Positions 8,549 through 17,890 are shown, counted from the first letter of the stretch. The stretch: 64,000 nt of DNA from Psychromicrobium lacuslunae (GCF_000950575.1 NZ_CP011005.1:1364001-1428000), one strand, 5' to 3'. Notes: generated from the sequence alone by a model not told the origin. A program made the numbers and translations.

Positions 8549-9309
8549 GAGCCAACCTCGGGATCCTTGTCGATCTGACGTCCTCGGACGGTTTGGTTGT
8601 GTTGGCTCGGGTCCCAACGCTCTTTCGGCGGAACCTCATTGCGCAGACCCGCGAGCAGGATGGTGATCTGATCCAGTATTTTTTCGGTGGCAGCGTCAAG
8701 CAGAAATTTATCGATAGGCCGGCCTCTGAACTCGTCAAGATCTACCGGGTCACCAACGATCATCCGCACCTTCTTGCGTGGAAACAGTTTGACCATCTTG
8801 GCATATCGCGGGAAGACCTCCTGCGCTCCCCAATGCGCCACCGGAATTACCGGGGCACCGGTTTGCAGGGCAAGTCGAGCCGCGCCGGTGTGTCCCTTCA
8901 TCGGCCACAAGTCCGGATCACGGGTCAGGGTCCCCTCGGGGTAGATCACGATGGCACCGTTTTTATCAAGCACTTGCTGGGCGACTTCGAGAGAACGGCG
9001 AGCGGTAGGGCCAGCCCGATCAACCGGGATTTGCAAGGAACCAGCCAACACCTTACCCACCACCGGCACCTTGAAAAGCGATGCCTTAGTGAGGAAGTGC
9101 GGCGGATAGCCATTGCTGTAGAGCATGTGGCCGACCAGCACCGGGTCAATCTCAGTGCAGTGGTTCGGGCAGACAATGAAGCCGGAATCCTTCGGAAGCT
9201 TCTCCAGATCAATCCATTGCTTGCCCATCATGAGGTTCATTGCCGGGCGCAGAGTGTCTGCCAGAATATGGAACATCACCCGCATTCCGAAGGGAAGTTT
9301 TTCCTGCAT
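8545..9309 (-). CDS. 1-acyl-sn-glycerol-3-phosphate acyltransferase (PlsC family)
   Basis: The 254-residue membrane-associated enzyme should acylate lysophosphatidic acid, the step after GpsA-supplied glycerol phosphate is first acylated. It has the catalytic NHCTEID (NHx4D) near residue 50, the acceptor-binding YPEGTLTRD near residue 125, and GAPVIPVAHWG. The neighbours gpsA (ATGA overlap) and murA (2-bp gap) suggest a coordinated envelope-precursor operon. Confidence 0.9.
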   Translation of the reverse strand: MQEKLPFGMRVMFHILADTLRPAMNLMMGKQWIDLEKLPKDSGFIVCPNHCTEIDPVLVGHMLYSNGYPPHFLTKASLFKVPVVGKVLAGSLQIPVDRAGPTARRSLEVAQQVLDKNGAIVIYPEGTLTRDPDLWPMKGHTGAARLALQTGAPVIPVAHWGAQEVFPRYAKMVKLFPRKKVRMIVGDPVDLDEFRGRPIDKFLLDAATEKILDQITILLAGLRNEVPPKERWDPSQHNQTVRGRQIDKDPEVGS

Positions 9310-9311
9310 GC

Positions 9312-10643
9312 TCAGACTCCTGAACTCGTGCTCAGGTCGACGTCGGCACCGAGTGCGGCCAGTTTGTCGGTGAAACGTTCATAGCCACGGTTAATCACAT
9401 CTATGCCGGTCACCCTTGAAGTCCCGGTGGCCGCCAACGCTGCGATCAGGTGACTGAAACCACCGCGCAGATCGGGCACATCAATTTCGGTACCACGCAG
9501 CGGTGCCGGCCCTGAGATCACCGCGGAGTGTCTAAAGTTACGCTGCCCGAAGCGGCAGGGCGTGCTGCCCAAGCATTCCCGATGCACTTGGATGTTCGCG
9601 CCCATCCGGCTGAGCGCCTCGGTGAAGCCGAAACGATTCTCATAGACGGTTTCGTGCACGATGGAGACCCCGTCAGCTTGGCTGAGGGCCACTACTAGTG
9701 GTTGCTGCCAATCTGTCATGAATCCGGGGTGCACGTCAGTTTCCAGTACTAACGGGCTCAGCTTGCCGCCCGGATGATAGAACCGAATACCGTCTTCCTC
9801 AATGTCCATCCCGCCACCGATCTTGCGGAAAGTATTGATAAAAGTCATCATGTCGCGTTGCGCCGCGCCCTGAACGAAAATGTCACCCCGAGTGACCAGC
9901 GCTGCCGAAGCCCAGGAGGCTGCTTCATTACGATCGGGCAGCGCCCGGTGGACGTAACCGCCCAGGCTCTTGACCCCTTCAATCCGAATAGTCCGCTCGG
10001 ATTGCACATTAATAATTGCGCCCATCTTCTGCAGTACCGCGATCAAATCAATGATCTCCGGTTCAACGGCGGCGCCAATGAGTTCGGTGATTCCCTCGGC
10101 TCGAGTAGCTGACAGCAGCACCTGCTCGGTCGCTCCGACGCTAGGGTAGGGCAGCGAGATTTTCGCTCCTTGCAAGCCTCTGGGCGCCGAGATATGAATC
10201 CCGCCCGGACGTTTTTCCACTACGGCGCCGAACTGCCGGAGCACATTCAGATGGAAATCGATCGGCCGGTCGCCAATTTTGCAACCGCCAAGGTCGGGGA
10301 TAAAAGCCTCCCCAATGGCGTGGATCAGTGGGCCGCAGAGCAGGATCGGAATCCTGGAATCACCAGCGTGCGCGTCGATTTCGCTGCTCGAAGCCGTCGT
10401 GGCGTGCTGCGGATCGAGGGTCAGATCACCGGTGTCGGCGTCCTTGACTACCGAAACGCCGTGTAGTTGCAAAAGCGAGGTGACCACCTCGACGTCTTTG
10501 ATTTCCGGAACGTTCCGTAGCACTGAGGGAGAATTACCCAGCAGCGCGGCGACCATAGCCTTAGGCACCAGGTTTTTTGCCCCCCGCACCGAGATCCGCC
10601 CAGCTAAGGGCACCCCACCACGAACCGTTAAAACGCTGCTCAT
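9312..10643 (-). CDS. murA: UDP-N-acetylglucosamine 1-carboxyvinyltransferase
   Basis: MurA performs the first committed step of peptidoglycan synthesis. The 443-residue protein has the substrate-binding GAKN (Lys23/Asn24) and the active-site loop GGCKIGDRPIDFH with Cys121 in the fosfomycin-target position. It also has SVGATEQVLLSATRAEG, and ETDVHPGFMTDWQQPL with the catalytic Asp. A retained Cys (not the Asp of mycobacterial enzymes) predicts intrinsic fosfomycin sensitivity at this site. It is the first gene of the murA-plsC-gpsA-ddl run, 122 bp after leuD. Confidence 0.94.
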   Translation of the reverse strand: MSSVLTVRGGVPLAGRISVRGAKNLVPKAMVAALLGNSPSVLRNVPEIKDVEVVTSLLQLHGVSVVKDADTGDLTLDPQHATTASSSEIDAHAGDSRIPILLCGPLIHAIGEAFIPDLGGCKIGDRPIDFHLNVLRQFGAVVEKRPGGIHISAPRGLQGAKISLPYPSVGATEQVLLSATRAEGITELIGAAVEPEIIDLIAVLQKMGAIINVQSERTIRIEGVKSLGGYVHRALPDRNEAASWASAALVTRGDIFVQGAAQRDMMTFINTFRKIGGGMDIEEDGIRFYHPGGKLSPLVLETDVHPGFMTDWQQPLVVALSQADGVSIVHETVYENRFGFTEALSRMGANIQVHRECLGSTPCRFGQRNFRHSAVISGPAPLRGTEIDVPDLRGGFSHLIAALAATGTSRVTGIDVINRGYERFTDKLAALGADVDLSTSSGV

Positions 10644-10765
10644 TACACCAACTTACTCGCTGACAACACTATGTCTAGATTTCTCATACTCCAGCAACCA
10701 AGCATAGTTTCTTGACGCGACTAAAGCTGGAAATCGCCGTTCGTGCAGCGTGTTCAGCGAGAATA

Positions 10766-11380
10766 CTAGCTCAGAGTGGACTCCACTCGGGCTGGCAAGG
10801 TGGTTGGCTTGAAGCTTGGCCGCTTCGCCTCGTAATCGGTGATCTCCTGCTCGTGAACCATGGTCAGCGCAATATCGTCGAGTCCTTCCAGGAGCCGCCA
10901 ACGAATGTAATCATCAATGCTGAATCGGGCCACCACCGATCCGCAGCTCACTGTTCGACTCTCCAGATCGACGGTGATCTCGGTGCCGGGCGCGTTCTCC
11001 AACACCTTCCAGATCAGTTCGATATCGGCTTGATCCAGCTGGGCGGTGAGCAAACCTTGCTTGCCTGAGTTACCTCGGAAGATATCGCCGAACCGCGAGG
11101 ACAATACCGCCTTGAAACCGTAGTCGCGTAAGGCCCACACCGCATGTTCGCGGGAGGAGCCGGTGCCGAAATCAGGCCCTGCCACCAGTACCGAGCCGTG
11201 CTTGAAGGGCTCCTGGTTGAGGATGAAGTCTTCATTCTTACGCCAGGAGGCGAAAAGCGCGTCGTCAAAACCGGTTTTGGTGATCCGTTTCAGGTAGACC
11301 GCCGGAATGATCTGGTCGGTGTCTACGTCAGATTCGCGTAACGGCACCCCAACGCCGGTGTGTGTGCTGAACTTTTCCAT
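10766..11380 (-). CDS. leuD: 3-isopropylmalate dehydratase small subunit
   Basis: LeuD pairs with LeuC to isomerise 2-isopropylmalate to 3-isopropylmalate in leucine synthesis. The 204-residue protein has the swivelling-domain sequence [21 protein letters not shown] and the [17 protein letters not shown] substrate loop. AAGGA lies upstream of the ATG, and it follows leuC after 14 bp. The C-terminus ([11 protein letters not shown]) is family-typical. Confidence 0.95.
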   Translation of the reverse strand: MEKFSTHTGVGVPLRESDVDTDQIIPAVYLKRITKTGFDDALFASWRKNEDFILNQEPFKHGSVLVAGPDFGTGSSREHAVWALRDYGFKAVLSSRFGDIFRGNSGKQGLLTAQLDQADIELIWKVLENAPGTEITVDLESRTVSCGSVVARFSIDDYIRWRLLEGLDDIALTMVHEQEITDYEAKRPSFKPTTLPARVESTLS

Positions 11381-11394
11381 CGTCTTTTCCTTCG

Positions 11395-12852
11395 TTACGC
11401 AGCGTTGACTGCCCCGGTGACCGGGGCTAAATCGACCGGGGCCAAATCAGAGGGTGAGCTGAGTGTGCCGCGCACCGCAGTGGCGGCGGCGACTACCGGT
11501 GAGACCAAGTGAGTTCGGCCCCCTTTGCCCTGCCGTCCCTCGAAGTTTCGGTTCGACGTCGAGGCGCACCGCTCCCCCGGTTGCAGCTGATCAGGATTCA
11601 TGCCCAGACACATTGAACAACCGGCAAAGCGCCACTCGGCACCGAAGTTTTTGAACACCTGGTCCAGGCCCTCGGCCTCCGCTTCCAGCCGTACCCGAGC
11701 CGAACCGGGAACGACCAGCATGCGCACCGCCGGATCCTTCTGCCTGCCCTGGATCACCTGAGCCGCAGCCCGTAAATCTTCAATTCTGGAATTGGTGCAG
11801 GAACCCAGGAACACGGTATCAACCCGGATCTCCTTCATCGCGGTCCCCGCCTGCAAGCCCATGTAGTTCAGGGCACGCTCGCAAGCGGCTTTGGCGTTCT
11901 CGTCGGCGAAGTCCTCAGGGCCGGGCACTCGATCATTGAGCGGAACACCCTGTCCTGGGTTGGTCCCCCAGGTGACGAAAGGCTCAAGCTCATCGGCGTT
12001 CAACTCCACTTCAGCGTCAAAGACCGCATCTTGCTCGGTATGCAGGGAACGCCAGTACTGTACGGCTGCATCCCATTCCTCGCCCTGTGGAGCGTGCGGG
12101 CGACCCTTGAGATAGTCAAAGGTGACATCATCTGGGGCGATCATCCCGGCCCTGGCGCCAGCCTCGATCGACATATTGCAAATTGTCATTCTGGCGTCCA
12201 TTGACAAGTTTCGAATCGCTGAACCGCGATATTCCAGTACATAACCTTGGCCGCCACCGGTACCAATTTTGGCGATTACCGCCAAGATAATGTCCTTCGA
12301 ACTCACCCCGGGTCGAAGCGTGCCCTCGACATTGATCGCCATTGTCTTAAAGGGCTTAAGCGGCAAGGTCTGGGTCGCCATTACGTGTTCGACTTCGGAG
12401 GTGCCAATGCCAAAAGCCAGTGCCCCAAAAGCGCCATGAGTTGAGGTATGAGAGTCGCCGCAGACCACCGTCATACCGGGCTGGGTCAGCCCCAGCTGCG
12501 GACCGACAATGTGCACAATGCCTTGTTCTGCGTCGCCCAGCGAGTGCAGCCTGACACCGAATTCCTGACAGTTTTTCCGCAGTGTCTCAATCTGAGTTCG
12601 GCTAGTTGGATCGGCAATCGGCTTGTCGATATCAAGCGTTGGAGTGTTGTGGTCTTCAGTGGCGATGGTCAAATCGACTCGGCGTAGACCGCGACCCGCC
12701 AGGCGCAAGCCCTCGAAGGCTTGCGGCGAAGTGACTTCGTGGAGCAAATGAAGGTCGATGAATAGCAGATCAGGCTCATTGTCCTGACCTTTTCGCACCA
12801 GATGGTCGGCCCAGACCTTCTCGGCCAAAGTTTTGGGAACGCTGTTACTCAC
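11395..12852 (-). CDS. leuC: 3-isopropylmalate dehydratase large subunit
   Basis: This is the aconitase-family [4Fe-4S] catalytic subunit of isopropylmalate isomerase. Cluster ligands appear in [14 protein letters not shown] and [40 protein letters not shown] is also diagnostic. I chose GTG 12852 (485 residues, the normal size) because AGGAG lies 8 nt before it; the in-frame extension to 12963 would run through the promoter and operator region shared with the divergent IclR gene. Expression is likely controlled by that regulator. Confidence 0.95.
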   Translation of the reverse strand: MSNSVPKTLAEKVWADHLVRKGQDNEPDLLFIDLHLLHEVTSPQAFEGLRLAGRGLRRVDLTIATEDHNTPTLDIDKPIADPTSRTQIETLRKNCQEFGVRLHSLGDAEQGIVHIVGPQLGLTQPGMTVVCGDSHTSTHGAFGALAFGIGTSEVEHVMATQTLPLKPFKTMAINVEGTLRPGVSSKDIILAVIAKIGTGGGQGYVLEYRGSAIRNLSMDARMTICNMSIEAGARAGMIAPDDVTFDYLKGRPHAPQGEEWDAAVQYWRSLHTEQDAVFDAEVELNADELEPFVTWGTNPGQGVPLNDRVPGPEDFADENAKAACERALNYMGLQAGTAMKEIRVDTVFLGSCTNSRIEDLRAAAQVIQGRQKDPAVRMLVVPGSARVRLEAEAEGLDQVFKNFGAEWRFAGCSMCLGMNPDQLQPGERCASTSNRNFEGRQGKGGRTHLVSPVVAAATAVRGTLSSPSDLAPVDLAPVTGAVNAA

Positions 12853-12933
12853 GATCGACTCCTGTACTGAAGGCGGTGATTGCCTACCATCTACTCTGAC
12901 AGCGCGTCTCTGGAGGCGCCAGCGATTCGATGT

Positions 12934-12954
12934 GCATCTCAAATAATGAGACGC
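12934..12954. promoter_or_regulatory. Operator-like inverted repeat between leuC and the IclR gene
   Basis: TCTCA-N5-TGAGA (12937-12951), extended by GC/GC pairs on both outer sides, lies 16 bp before the IclR start and 85 bp before leuC. The spacer reads AATAA on the plus strand, followed by TGAGACG. The same element occurs upstream of leuB (23519-23535) and, degenerate, upstream of ilvB (38882-38898), which strongly suggests a shared regulator. A -10-like TAGTAT follows at 12955-12960 in the IclR direction. Confidence 0.75.
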
Positions 12955-12966
12955 TAGTATCACCTT

Positions 12967-13686
12967 ATGGACACTTCAAGTGGAGTCGGCGTCATTGATA
13001 AGGCTGCTCAGGTACTCGATGCCTTAGAGGCCGGGCCGACCACCCTGGCCCAACTCGTCACCGCCACCGGGCTTGCCCGGCCCACCGTGCATCGGCTGGC
13101 TCAGGCCCTGGTGCATCATCGACTGGTTAGTCGCGACATTCATGGCCGCTTCGTACTCGGCAGCAGGCTGGTCGAACTTGCCTCGGCTGCGGGCGAGGAC
13201 CGACTCATCGCCGCGGCCGGTCCGGTGTTGCTTCAGTTACGGGACAGCACCGGCGAATCCGCGCAAATCTTCCGCAGGCAAGGAGACTGGCGAGTCTGCG
13301 TCGCCTCGGCCGAGCGGCCGATCGGATTACGCGACACCATCCCGGTTGGCACCAAGCTCAGCATGAAAGCAGGCTCGGCGGCACAAGTGCTGCTGGCCTG
13401 GGAGGATCACGAACGGCTGTTGGATGGCTTGCAGAATGCTCGCTTCACGCCGACCGTCCTCGCCGGTGTACGACGCCGGGGCTGGGCGCAGAGCCTCGGC
13501 GAACGTGAGATGGGGGTGGCTTCGGTCTCCGCCCCGGTGCGTGGCCCGTCCGGGCGGGTGATCGCCGCAGTTTCCATCTCCGGACCGATAGAACGGCTCA
13601 CCAGGCAGCCCGGCAGACTGCACGCAGAGGTCGTCGGGGCAGCGGCGAAGAATCTGACCGAAGCACTGAAGAAGAGCAACCAATAG
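12967..13686 (+). CDS. IclR-family regulator of leucine biosynthesis (LtbR/NdgR type)
   Basis: The 239-residue protein has an N-terminal winged HTH ([35 protein letters not shown], residues 23-60) and an IclR effector domain ([45 protein letters not shown]). Position and sequence fit the LtbR/NdgR group, which controls leuCD and leuB in corynebacteria and streptomycetes. The operator-like repeat just upstream implies autoregulation. ilvB and leuB carry related sites, so branched-chain genes are its probable regulon (inference). Confidence 0.87.
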   Translation: MDTSSGVGVIDKAAQVLDALEAGPTTLAQLVTATGLARPTVHRLAQALVHHRLVSRDIHGRFVLGSRLVELASAAGEDRLIAAAGPVLLQLRDSTGESAQIFRRQGDWRVCVASAERPIGLRDTIPVGTKLSMKAGSAAQVLLAWEDHERLLDGLQNARFTPTVLAGVRRRGWAQSLGEREMGVASVSAPVRGPSGRVIAAVSISGPIERLTRQPGRLHAEVVGAAAKNLTEALKKSNQ

Positions 13687-13781
13687 CGTTCAGGCTTGCC
13701 CCTCTGCCTACCCTCGCCGGCTGCAGCAAAGTACGCTGCTGATCGGTTCCCACTGTCCTCACCAGGAAGTAGGCTCGTGGC

Positions 13782-14321
13782 ATGGAACACTTCGTGGTGC
13801 TATTGCGCGGCGTCAACGTCGGCGGCATCAATATTAAGATGGCCGAGCTCAAAACTTGCCTAGCCGAGCTACCGGTCCAGCAGGTCAAAACCTTATTGGC
13901 CAGCGGCAATGTGGTGCTGAGCACTGAGCTATCGGCGAGCCAGTTGAAATCGCAAGTCGAGGAAGCTCTGGCCGCACGATTTGGCTATCAAGCCTGGGTC
14001 GTGGTGCTGACGATAACCCGGATTTCCGAGCTAATCGCAAGCTGCCCCTATCCTGCGGACTCCACCGACCAACACAGCTACGTCACGCTGGCCTCCGATC
14101 CCGCAGCGATTAAACGATTGCTCGATGAAGCCGCCAAGTTATCAGAGGAAATGGTGGAACTCGGGCCCGAAGCGGTCGCCTGGCTGGCGCCAGTAGGTGG
14201 CACGCTGGAATCGGCGATAAGCAAGCTCACCGCGAAGGCAAGTTATAAATCCACTACCACAACGCGGAATCTGCGCACCCTGATCAAGATCAGGGATGCT
14301 GGCGCTGCGCTGTCAGCCTGA
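13782..14321 (+). CDS. DUF1697 family protein
   Basis: The 179-residue product starts MEHFVVLLRGVNVGGINIKM, the hallmark of DUF1697, followed by LLASGNVVL and the C-terminal TTRNLRTLIKI. This is a widespread soluble family without a settled function. No signal peptide or membrane segment is visible. Its last 32 bp overlap the convergent DUF998 gene. Confidence 0.85.
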   Translation: MEHFVVLLRGVNVGGINIKMAELKTCLAELPVQQVKTLLASGNVVLSTELSASQLKSQVEEALAARFGYQAWVVVLTITRISELIASCPYPADSTDQHSYVTLASDPAAIKRLLDEAAKLSEEMVELGPEAVAWLAPVGGTLESAISKLTAKASYKSTTTTRNLRTLIKIRDAGAALSA

Positions 14322-14979
14322 GCAACGATCCGGCACTGCTCAGGATCAGAACGCCACTGAGAATGAGCCAAAGTAGCACCGGATAGACCGCCAGCCGCTC
14401 AATGCCGCCAACACCGAGCCCGAAGCCGCCCAATTTAGTGCCGGCTATAGCGGATAGCCCGATCACCGCGAGCACGAGCGAGCTAACTGCATAACCGCGG
14501 AAGCTTCGCCAGAACACTATGGCGGCCGCGAGCAGCATCAGGTTTCCCACGCCAATCGCCAGTAAGGCACCGATCCCGTGCATCATCATCCGGGCCTCCC
14601 CACCAATTGCTTCTGCCGTTGAGCCTGGGAAGCTGCCGACAATAATGATGCCAATACCGAAGAGCGCGGTGGGGACGGCGAGTAGGATTCGACGCCAACC
14701 GGCAAGCAGCCGAATCAGCAACAGTAAGGCCAGCAGGGTGAGCACCCCGACACTGATAAAAGCGGTGTTCATCACGCCATGAGCGGGCGAACAGACGATC
14801 CGGTCCAGGGTGAGGCACTCGGGCACACCTAGGTCGCTAATGTAGTTGTTGTTCCAGTCATAGGGCGCTTTGCTCCACGCCGCGGCGGTGATCAACTCGC
14901 CGATGAAGTAGACGATTGTCAGGCTAAGTGCTGTCCCGGCCAGCTTCAGGGCAAGAGGCGTCTTTTGCTCATTGGTCAT
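14290..14979 (-). CDS. DUF998-like multi-pass membrane protein
   Basis: The 229-residue protein has about six hydrophobic segments (around residues 10-30, 70-90, 95-115, 135-160, 165-185 and 195-215). It contains the family-type motif YNNNYISDLG-like (residues 40-50), with DLGVPEC and SPAHGVMNTAFI in the first loop. This matches DUF998 proteins, of unknown function. It overlaps the end of the convergent DUF1697 gene and lies downstream of the tRNA pair. Confidence 0.75.
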   Translation of the reverse strand: MTNEQKTPLALKLAGTALSLTIVYFIGELITAAAWSKAPYDWNNNYISDLGVPECLTLDRIVCSPAHGVMNTAFISVGVLTLLALLLLIRLLAGWRRILLAVPTALFGIGIIIVGSFPGSTAEAIGGEARMMMHGIGALLAIGVGNLMLLAAAIVFWRSFRGYAVSSLVLAVIGLSAIAGTKLGGFGLGVGGIERLAVYPVLLWLILSGVLILSSAGSLLRLTAQRQHP

Positions 14980-15073
14980 ATTTTTATCGAAGCACTTTTA
15001 CAACGACTCGCCAACTTTTGTGACCCTTAACACAGAAGAAGCAGGCGGCCCCGGAGGTGCTAATAGCGGCATA

Positions 15074-15113
15074 GAAAAAGGCCCCTGATCTGCGTTTCCG
15101 CAGATCAGGGGCC
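15074..15113 (-). terminator. Intrinsic terminator of the tRNA-Gln/tRNA-Glu unit
   Basis: A perfect 15-bp stem (15080-15094 with 15099-15113) has a 4-nt loop and is followed on the minus strand by TTTTTC. It lies just after tRNA-Glu in transcription order. Confidence 0.9.
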
Positions 15114-15121
15114 TTCCACTG

Positions 15122-15194
15122 TGACCCCAACGGGATTTGAACCCGTGTTACCGCCGTGAGAGGGCGACGTACTAGGCCGCTATACGATGGGGCC
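15122..15194 (-). tRNA. tRNA-Glu (CTC)
   Basis: The minus strand folds into a 73-nt cloverleaf. The acceptor is GGCCCCA paired with TGGGGTC plus discriminator A; the anticodon loop CTCTCAC gives CTC; the T-arm is CGGGTTCAAATCCCG. CCA is not encoded. It is followed by the terminator at 15074-15113, and gltX, its charging enzyme, lies 3.4 kb away. Confidence 0.96.
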
Positions 15195-15223
15195 GTGCTT
15201 GCTTTCAGCAACCGCTGACAGCG

Positions 15224-15295
15224 CTGGGATACCAGGACTCGAACCTAGAATGACGGTACCAGAAACCGTTGTGTTGCCAATTACACCATATCCCA
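15224..15295 (-). tRNA. tRNA-Gln (CTG)
   Basis: A 72-nt minus-strand cloverleaf has acceptor TGGGATA/TATCCCA, discriminator G, and anticodon stem ACGGT/ACCGT around loop TTCTGGT, giving anticodon CTG. CCA is not encoded. It is 29 bp upstream of tRNA-Glu and presumably co-transcribed. Confidence 0.95.
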
Positions 15296-15496
15296 ATGGC
15301 TCTTGCCTGACATCTTCGGTTCACCAAAAGACTCCCCGAATGGCTCAAGCGCCGGGATATAACTTTACCCGAGAATCGCTGACGCTCCAAACCAGCATCC
15401 CTTGACTGCATGTTTTCCGGTTTTTAAGGACTCCAGAGCGAACCGCGAACGAGGCCCAAAAACGTCGAAATATCACTCGAAATTATCGCGCCGCTC

Positions 15497-15527
15497 TTGA
15501 CAGCAGGATGTGAATCTGCGGTAGGTT
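15497..15527 (+). promoter_or_regulatory. Probable promoter of the repeat-protein gene
   Basis: TTGACA (15497-15502) and TAGGTT (15522-15527) are separated by 19 bp and lie about 70 bp before the GTG start at 15595. The rest of the 299-bp gap 15296-15594 shows no gene. Confidence 0.5.
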
Positions 15528-15594
15528 ACTCATTAGTAGCAGAGAGTGTTAGCTACATCACAGTCAAAATTCGTTCTTCTGATGGGAAAAACTC

Positions 15595-17802
15595 GTGTCA
15601 ACTAGCAGAGTCGCTAGACCCACACCGAATCCACGTCGGCACAATATCGTGATCGCAATACTGGGGCTTCTGGTCCTGCTATTGCTCGTGCTTTTCGCGG
15701 TCGTCACACTCAAGGTCGCGGATGGCGGCAATCAGTTGGCGGATGGCACGAAGCTGCTCAGAAGTAAGGTGGTGAACGAGCTCGCGCCCGGCGTCCAGCA
15801 AGCCAAAGATGGAACCGATAAGCTCGCGGCTGGCGCGCAGCAGCTCTCCCAGGCTGTGACCCCTAGCAAGACCGGAAAAGAGGAGAACAACCTCGCCGAC
15901 GGCGCTTCGCAGATTTCGGACGGCTCAAATCAGTTACAGGCGGGCGCTTCAAAGCTCAATACCGCTATTGGCACTCAAGTTGTACCCGGTGCACAGCAAA
16001 TTAGCGACGGGGCCAGCAAGTTGGCTAGCGGCATCAACAACGTGGGATTGCCCGGCGCGATTCAGTTGCAAGATGGCGCCCGAATCATTTCCAACCGGGT
16101 CAATAAAATCCTGACCCCAGGCCTCGTTCAGCTAAGCGACGGCGGAAAGGAACTATCAGGCGCTGTCAGTGGCAAGCTGTCCCCCGGGATTGATCAGTTG
16201 AGCACGGGTGTTAACCAGGACTTAGTTCCTGGCTTGAACAAGATCAGCGACGGAATCAACAAAGAATTAGTCCCCGGGATTCAGCAGCTTGACCAGGGAG
16301 TGAACGGCGATCTAGTTCCTGGCTTGAACAAGATCAGCGACGGAATCAACAAAGAATTAGTCCCCGGGATTCAGCAGCTTGACCAGGGAGTGAACGGCAA
16401 GCTTGTGCCCGGCGTTAAGCAGGCAGCAGCTGGGGTCTTACCTATCAAGACCAAGCTAGGAGACACGTGCGAGACTCTCCATGTGACGTCGGTCGATCCA
16501 AACTCAACTCTTGTTGATGGGATCAATTACCTTGCAGGCGTGCATAGTCCGGGAAATGCCGATTACACCCAGGCATGCGGAATGGCGCAACTTCAAGAAG
16601 GCATCAAGAAGTTGTACGACACAGCTAACTCCCCCCTGGGTTTGGTAGCGACGCTCGCTTTGGTGAAGGACCAGATCAAACAACTCTATGACGGCGCCAC
16701 TCTCGCAGATCAAGGAACCCAAGCGCTAGTTCAGGGAACGCAAGGACCAGATTCACCTACCAAACCGAACCTCGTCAACGGCATCAACCAACTCAAAGCC
16801 GGTGTCATTGGTCCGGGCACAGCAAGTGAACCTAGCTTGGTCGAAGGCGTTGCGAAGCTAAAATCGGGTGTGATTGGCCCGCGTCCCGACGGCTCCCCCG
16901 CATTGCAGCCTGGCTTCGCGCAGCTCAAAGCCGGCATTGTCGGCCCCGGAACCAAAGCAAAACCAAGCCTGGTTGAAGGAATTACCAAACTAAAGTCAGG
17001 TGTCATTGGCCCGCGTCCCGACGGCTCTCCCGCACTACAGCCTGGCTTCGCGCAGCTCAAAGCCGGTATCGTCGGCCCCGGAACCAAAGCAAAACCAAGC
17101 CTCGTCGACGGAGTTGCTCAACTCAAGAGCGGCATCAATGGAGCAAATGGCGGCCAAAAGAACCTTCTTAACGGCTCGAAGGAACTGTCATCCGGCATCG
17201 ACCAAGCGTTACAGGGCATGTACAAGGACCCCTTGAATGAATCTCCTTATGGTCTGGCCGAGGGGACTCAGCAACTTGCCGATGGCACCAATCAACTGCT
17301 CAACGGCATGTACCACGACCCGGCCGACCCAAGCCAGGATGGCCTCGCACCAGGTTCCACGAAGCTAGCTAACGGAGCCCTGCAGCTACTTCAAGGACTC
17401 ACGAACCCTGATCCGAACAACGGTCTGCTCGCCGGCTCGAATAAGTTACTCGATGGCACCAATCAGCTCAAAGCTGGCGGACAAAAGTTGGTGACAGGCG
17501 TTGGTACCTTGACTCAGAAGGTCAATAGCGATGATCCGAAAGCCCCTGGCCTGGTTCTCGGAACCCAGTTACTCAAGGATGGCATGGCCAAGATGCAAGA
17601 CGGCATGACCAATCCGGTCCCCGAAGAGGGCATGATCGCCGGTAGCACCAAACTTGATAACGGCGCAAAACAGCTGCAAAGCGAATCAACCATGATCAGC
17701 CCCATGGGCCCGGTAGGCATTATCGGCATCATCGTTTGCGCGATCATTCTGATCGGCTGCATTCTCTCCATCATCTTGCGACGGCGAGGTGTGATCTCCT
17801 AA
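15595..17802 (+). CDS. Two-anchor surface-type protein with LxxG/DG repeats
   Basis: I do not recognise a characterised family. The 735-residue product has an N-terminal membrane segment (residues ~18-42), a long periplasm-type region of degenerate repeats, and a C-terminal membrane segment (PVGIIGIIVCAIILIGCILSII) followed by RRRG. The repeats have the pattern xxLxDGxxQLxxG, alternating with LVPGIxQLxxGV and VGPGTKAKPSLV. Similar short repeats occur in YhgE/Pip-type and MmpL-associated actinobacterial proteins, but the multi-pass C-terminal module of YhgE is absent. Only three Cys or so are visible. It stands alone between tRNA genes and a strong terminator. Start is GTG with a weak upstream GGGAAAA. 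Confidence 0.75.
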   Translation: MSTSRVARPTPNPRRHNIVIAILGLLVLLLLVLFAVVTLKVADGGNQLADGTKLLRSKVVNELAPGVQQAKDGTDKLAAGAQQLSQAVTPSKTGKEENNLADGASQISDGSNQLQAGASKLNTAIGTQVVPGAQQISDGASKLASGINNVGLPGAIQLQDGARIISNRVNKILTPGLVQLSDGGKELSGAVSGKLSPGIDQLSTGVNQDLVPGLNKISDGINKELVPGIQQLDQGVNGDLVPGLNKISDGINKELVPGIQQLDQGVNGKLVPGVKQAAAGVLPIKTKLGDTCETLHVTSVDPNSTLVDGINYLAGVHSPGNADYTQACGMAQLQEGIKKLYDTANSPLGLVATLALVKDQIKQLYDGATLADQGTQALVQGTQGPDSPTKPNLVNGINQLKAGVIGPGTASEPSLVEGVAKLKSGVIGPRPDGSPALQPGFAQLKAGIVGPGTKAKPSLVEGITKLKSGVIGPRPDGSPALQPGFAQLKAGIVGPGTKAKPSLVDGVAQLKSGINGANGGQKNLLNGSKELSSGIDQALQGMYKDPLNESPYGLAEGTQQLADGTNQLLNGMYHDPADPSQDGLAPGSTKLANGALQLLQGLTNPDPNNGLLAGSNKLLDGTNQLKAGGQKLVTGVGTLTQKVNSDDPKAPGLVLGTQLLKDGMAKMQDGMTNPVPEEGMIAGSTKLDNGAKQLQSESTMISPMGPVGIIGIIVCAIILIGCILSIILRRRGVIS
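16219..16398 (+). repeat. 90-bp tandem duplication inside the repeat-protein gene
   Basis: 16219-16308 and 16309-16398 are identical except for two bases near the start. Each encodes 30 residues beginning with Asp and containing GLNKISDGINKELVPG. The near-zero divergence points to a recent in-frame duplication. Confidence 0.93.
16864..17127 (+). repeat. 132-bp tandem repeat inside the repeat-protein gene
   Basis: Two 44-codon units (from 16864 and from 16996) encode SGVIGPRPDGSPALQPGFAQ followed by LKAGIVGPGTKAKPSLV. They are nearly identical except toward the end of the second unit. A more diverged unit precedes them (VIGPGTASEPSLVEGV). Confidence 0.88.
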
Positions 17803-17817
17803 GCACTAAAACCTGCT

Positions 17818-17871
17818 AAACGCACTGAGGGTGCTGGACCGTTGAGACGGTCCAGCACCCTCAGTGCGTTT
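17818..17871. terminator. Long bidirectional terminator hairpin
   Basis: A perfect 25-bp inverted repeat (17818-17842 with 17847-17871) has a TGAG loop, is flanked by A-rich and T-rich ends, and lies between convergent genes. It should stop transcription from both sides. Confidence 0.9.
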
Positions 17872-17890
17872 CCAGCTAGAGAAGCAGAAA

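Noticed and set aside
8593-9384. 263-residue open frame opposite plsC
   Set aside because: It mirrors the strongly supported plsC gene and shows no domain of its own.
16219-17127. Regular direct repeats that could suggest a CRISPR array
   Set aside because: They are in-frame tandem copies inside a long coding sequence with no unique spacers.
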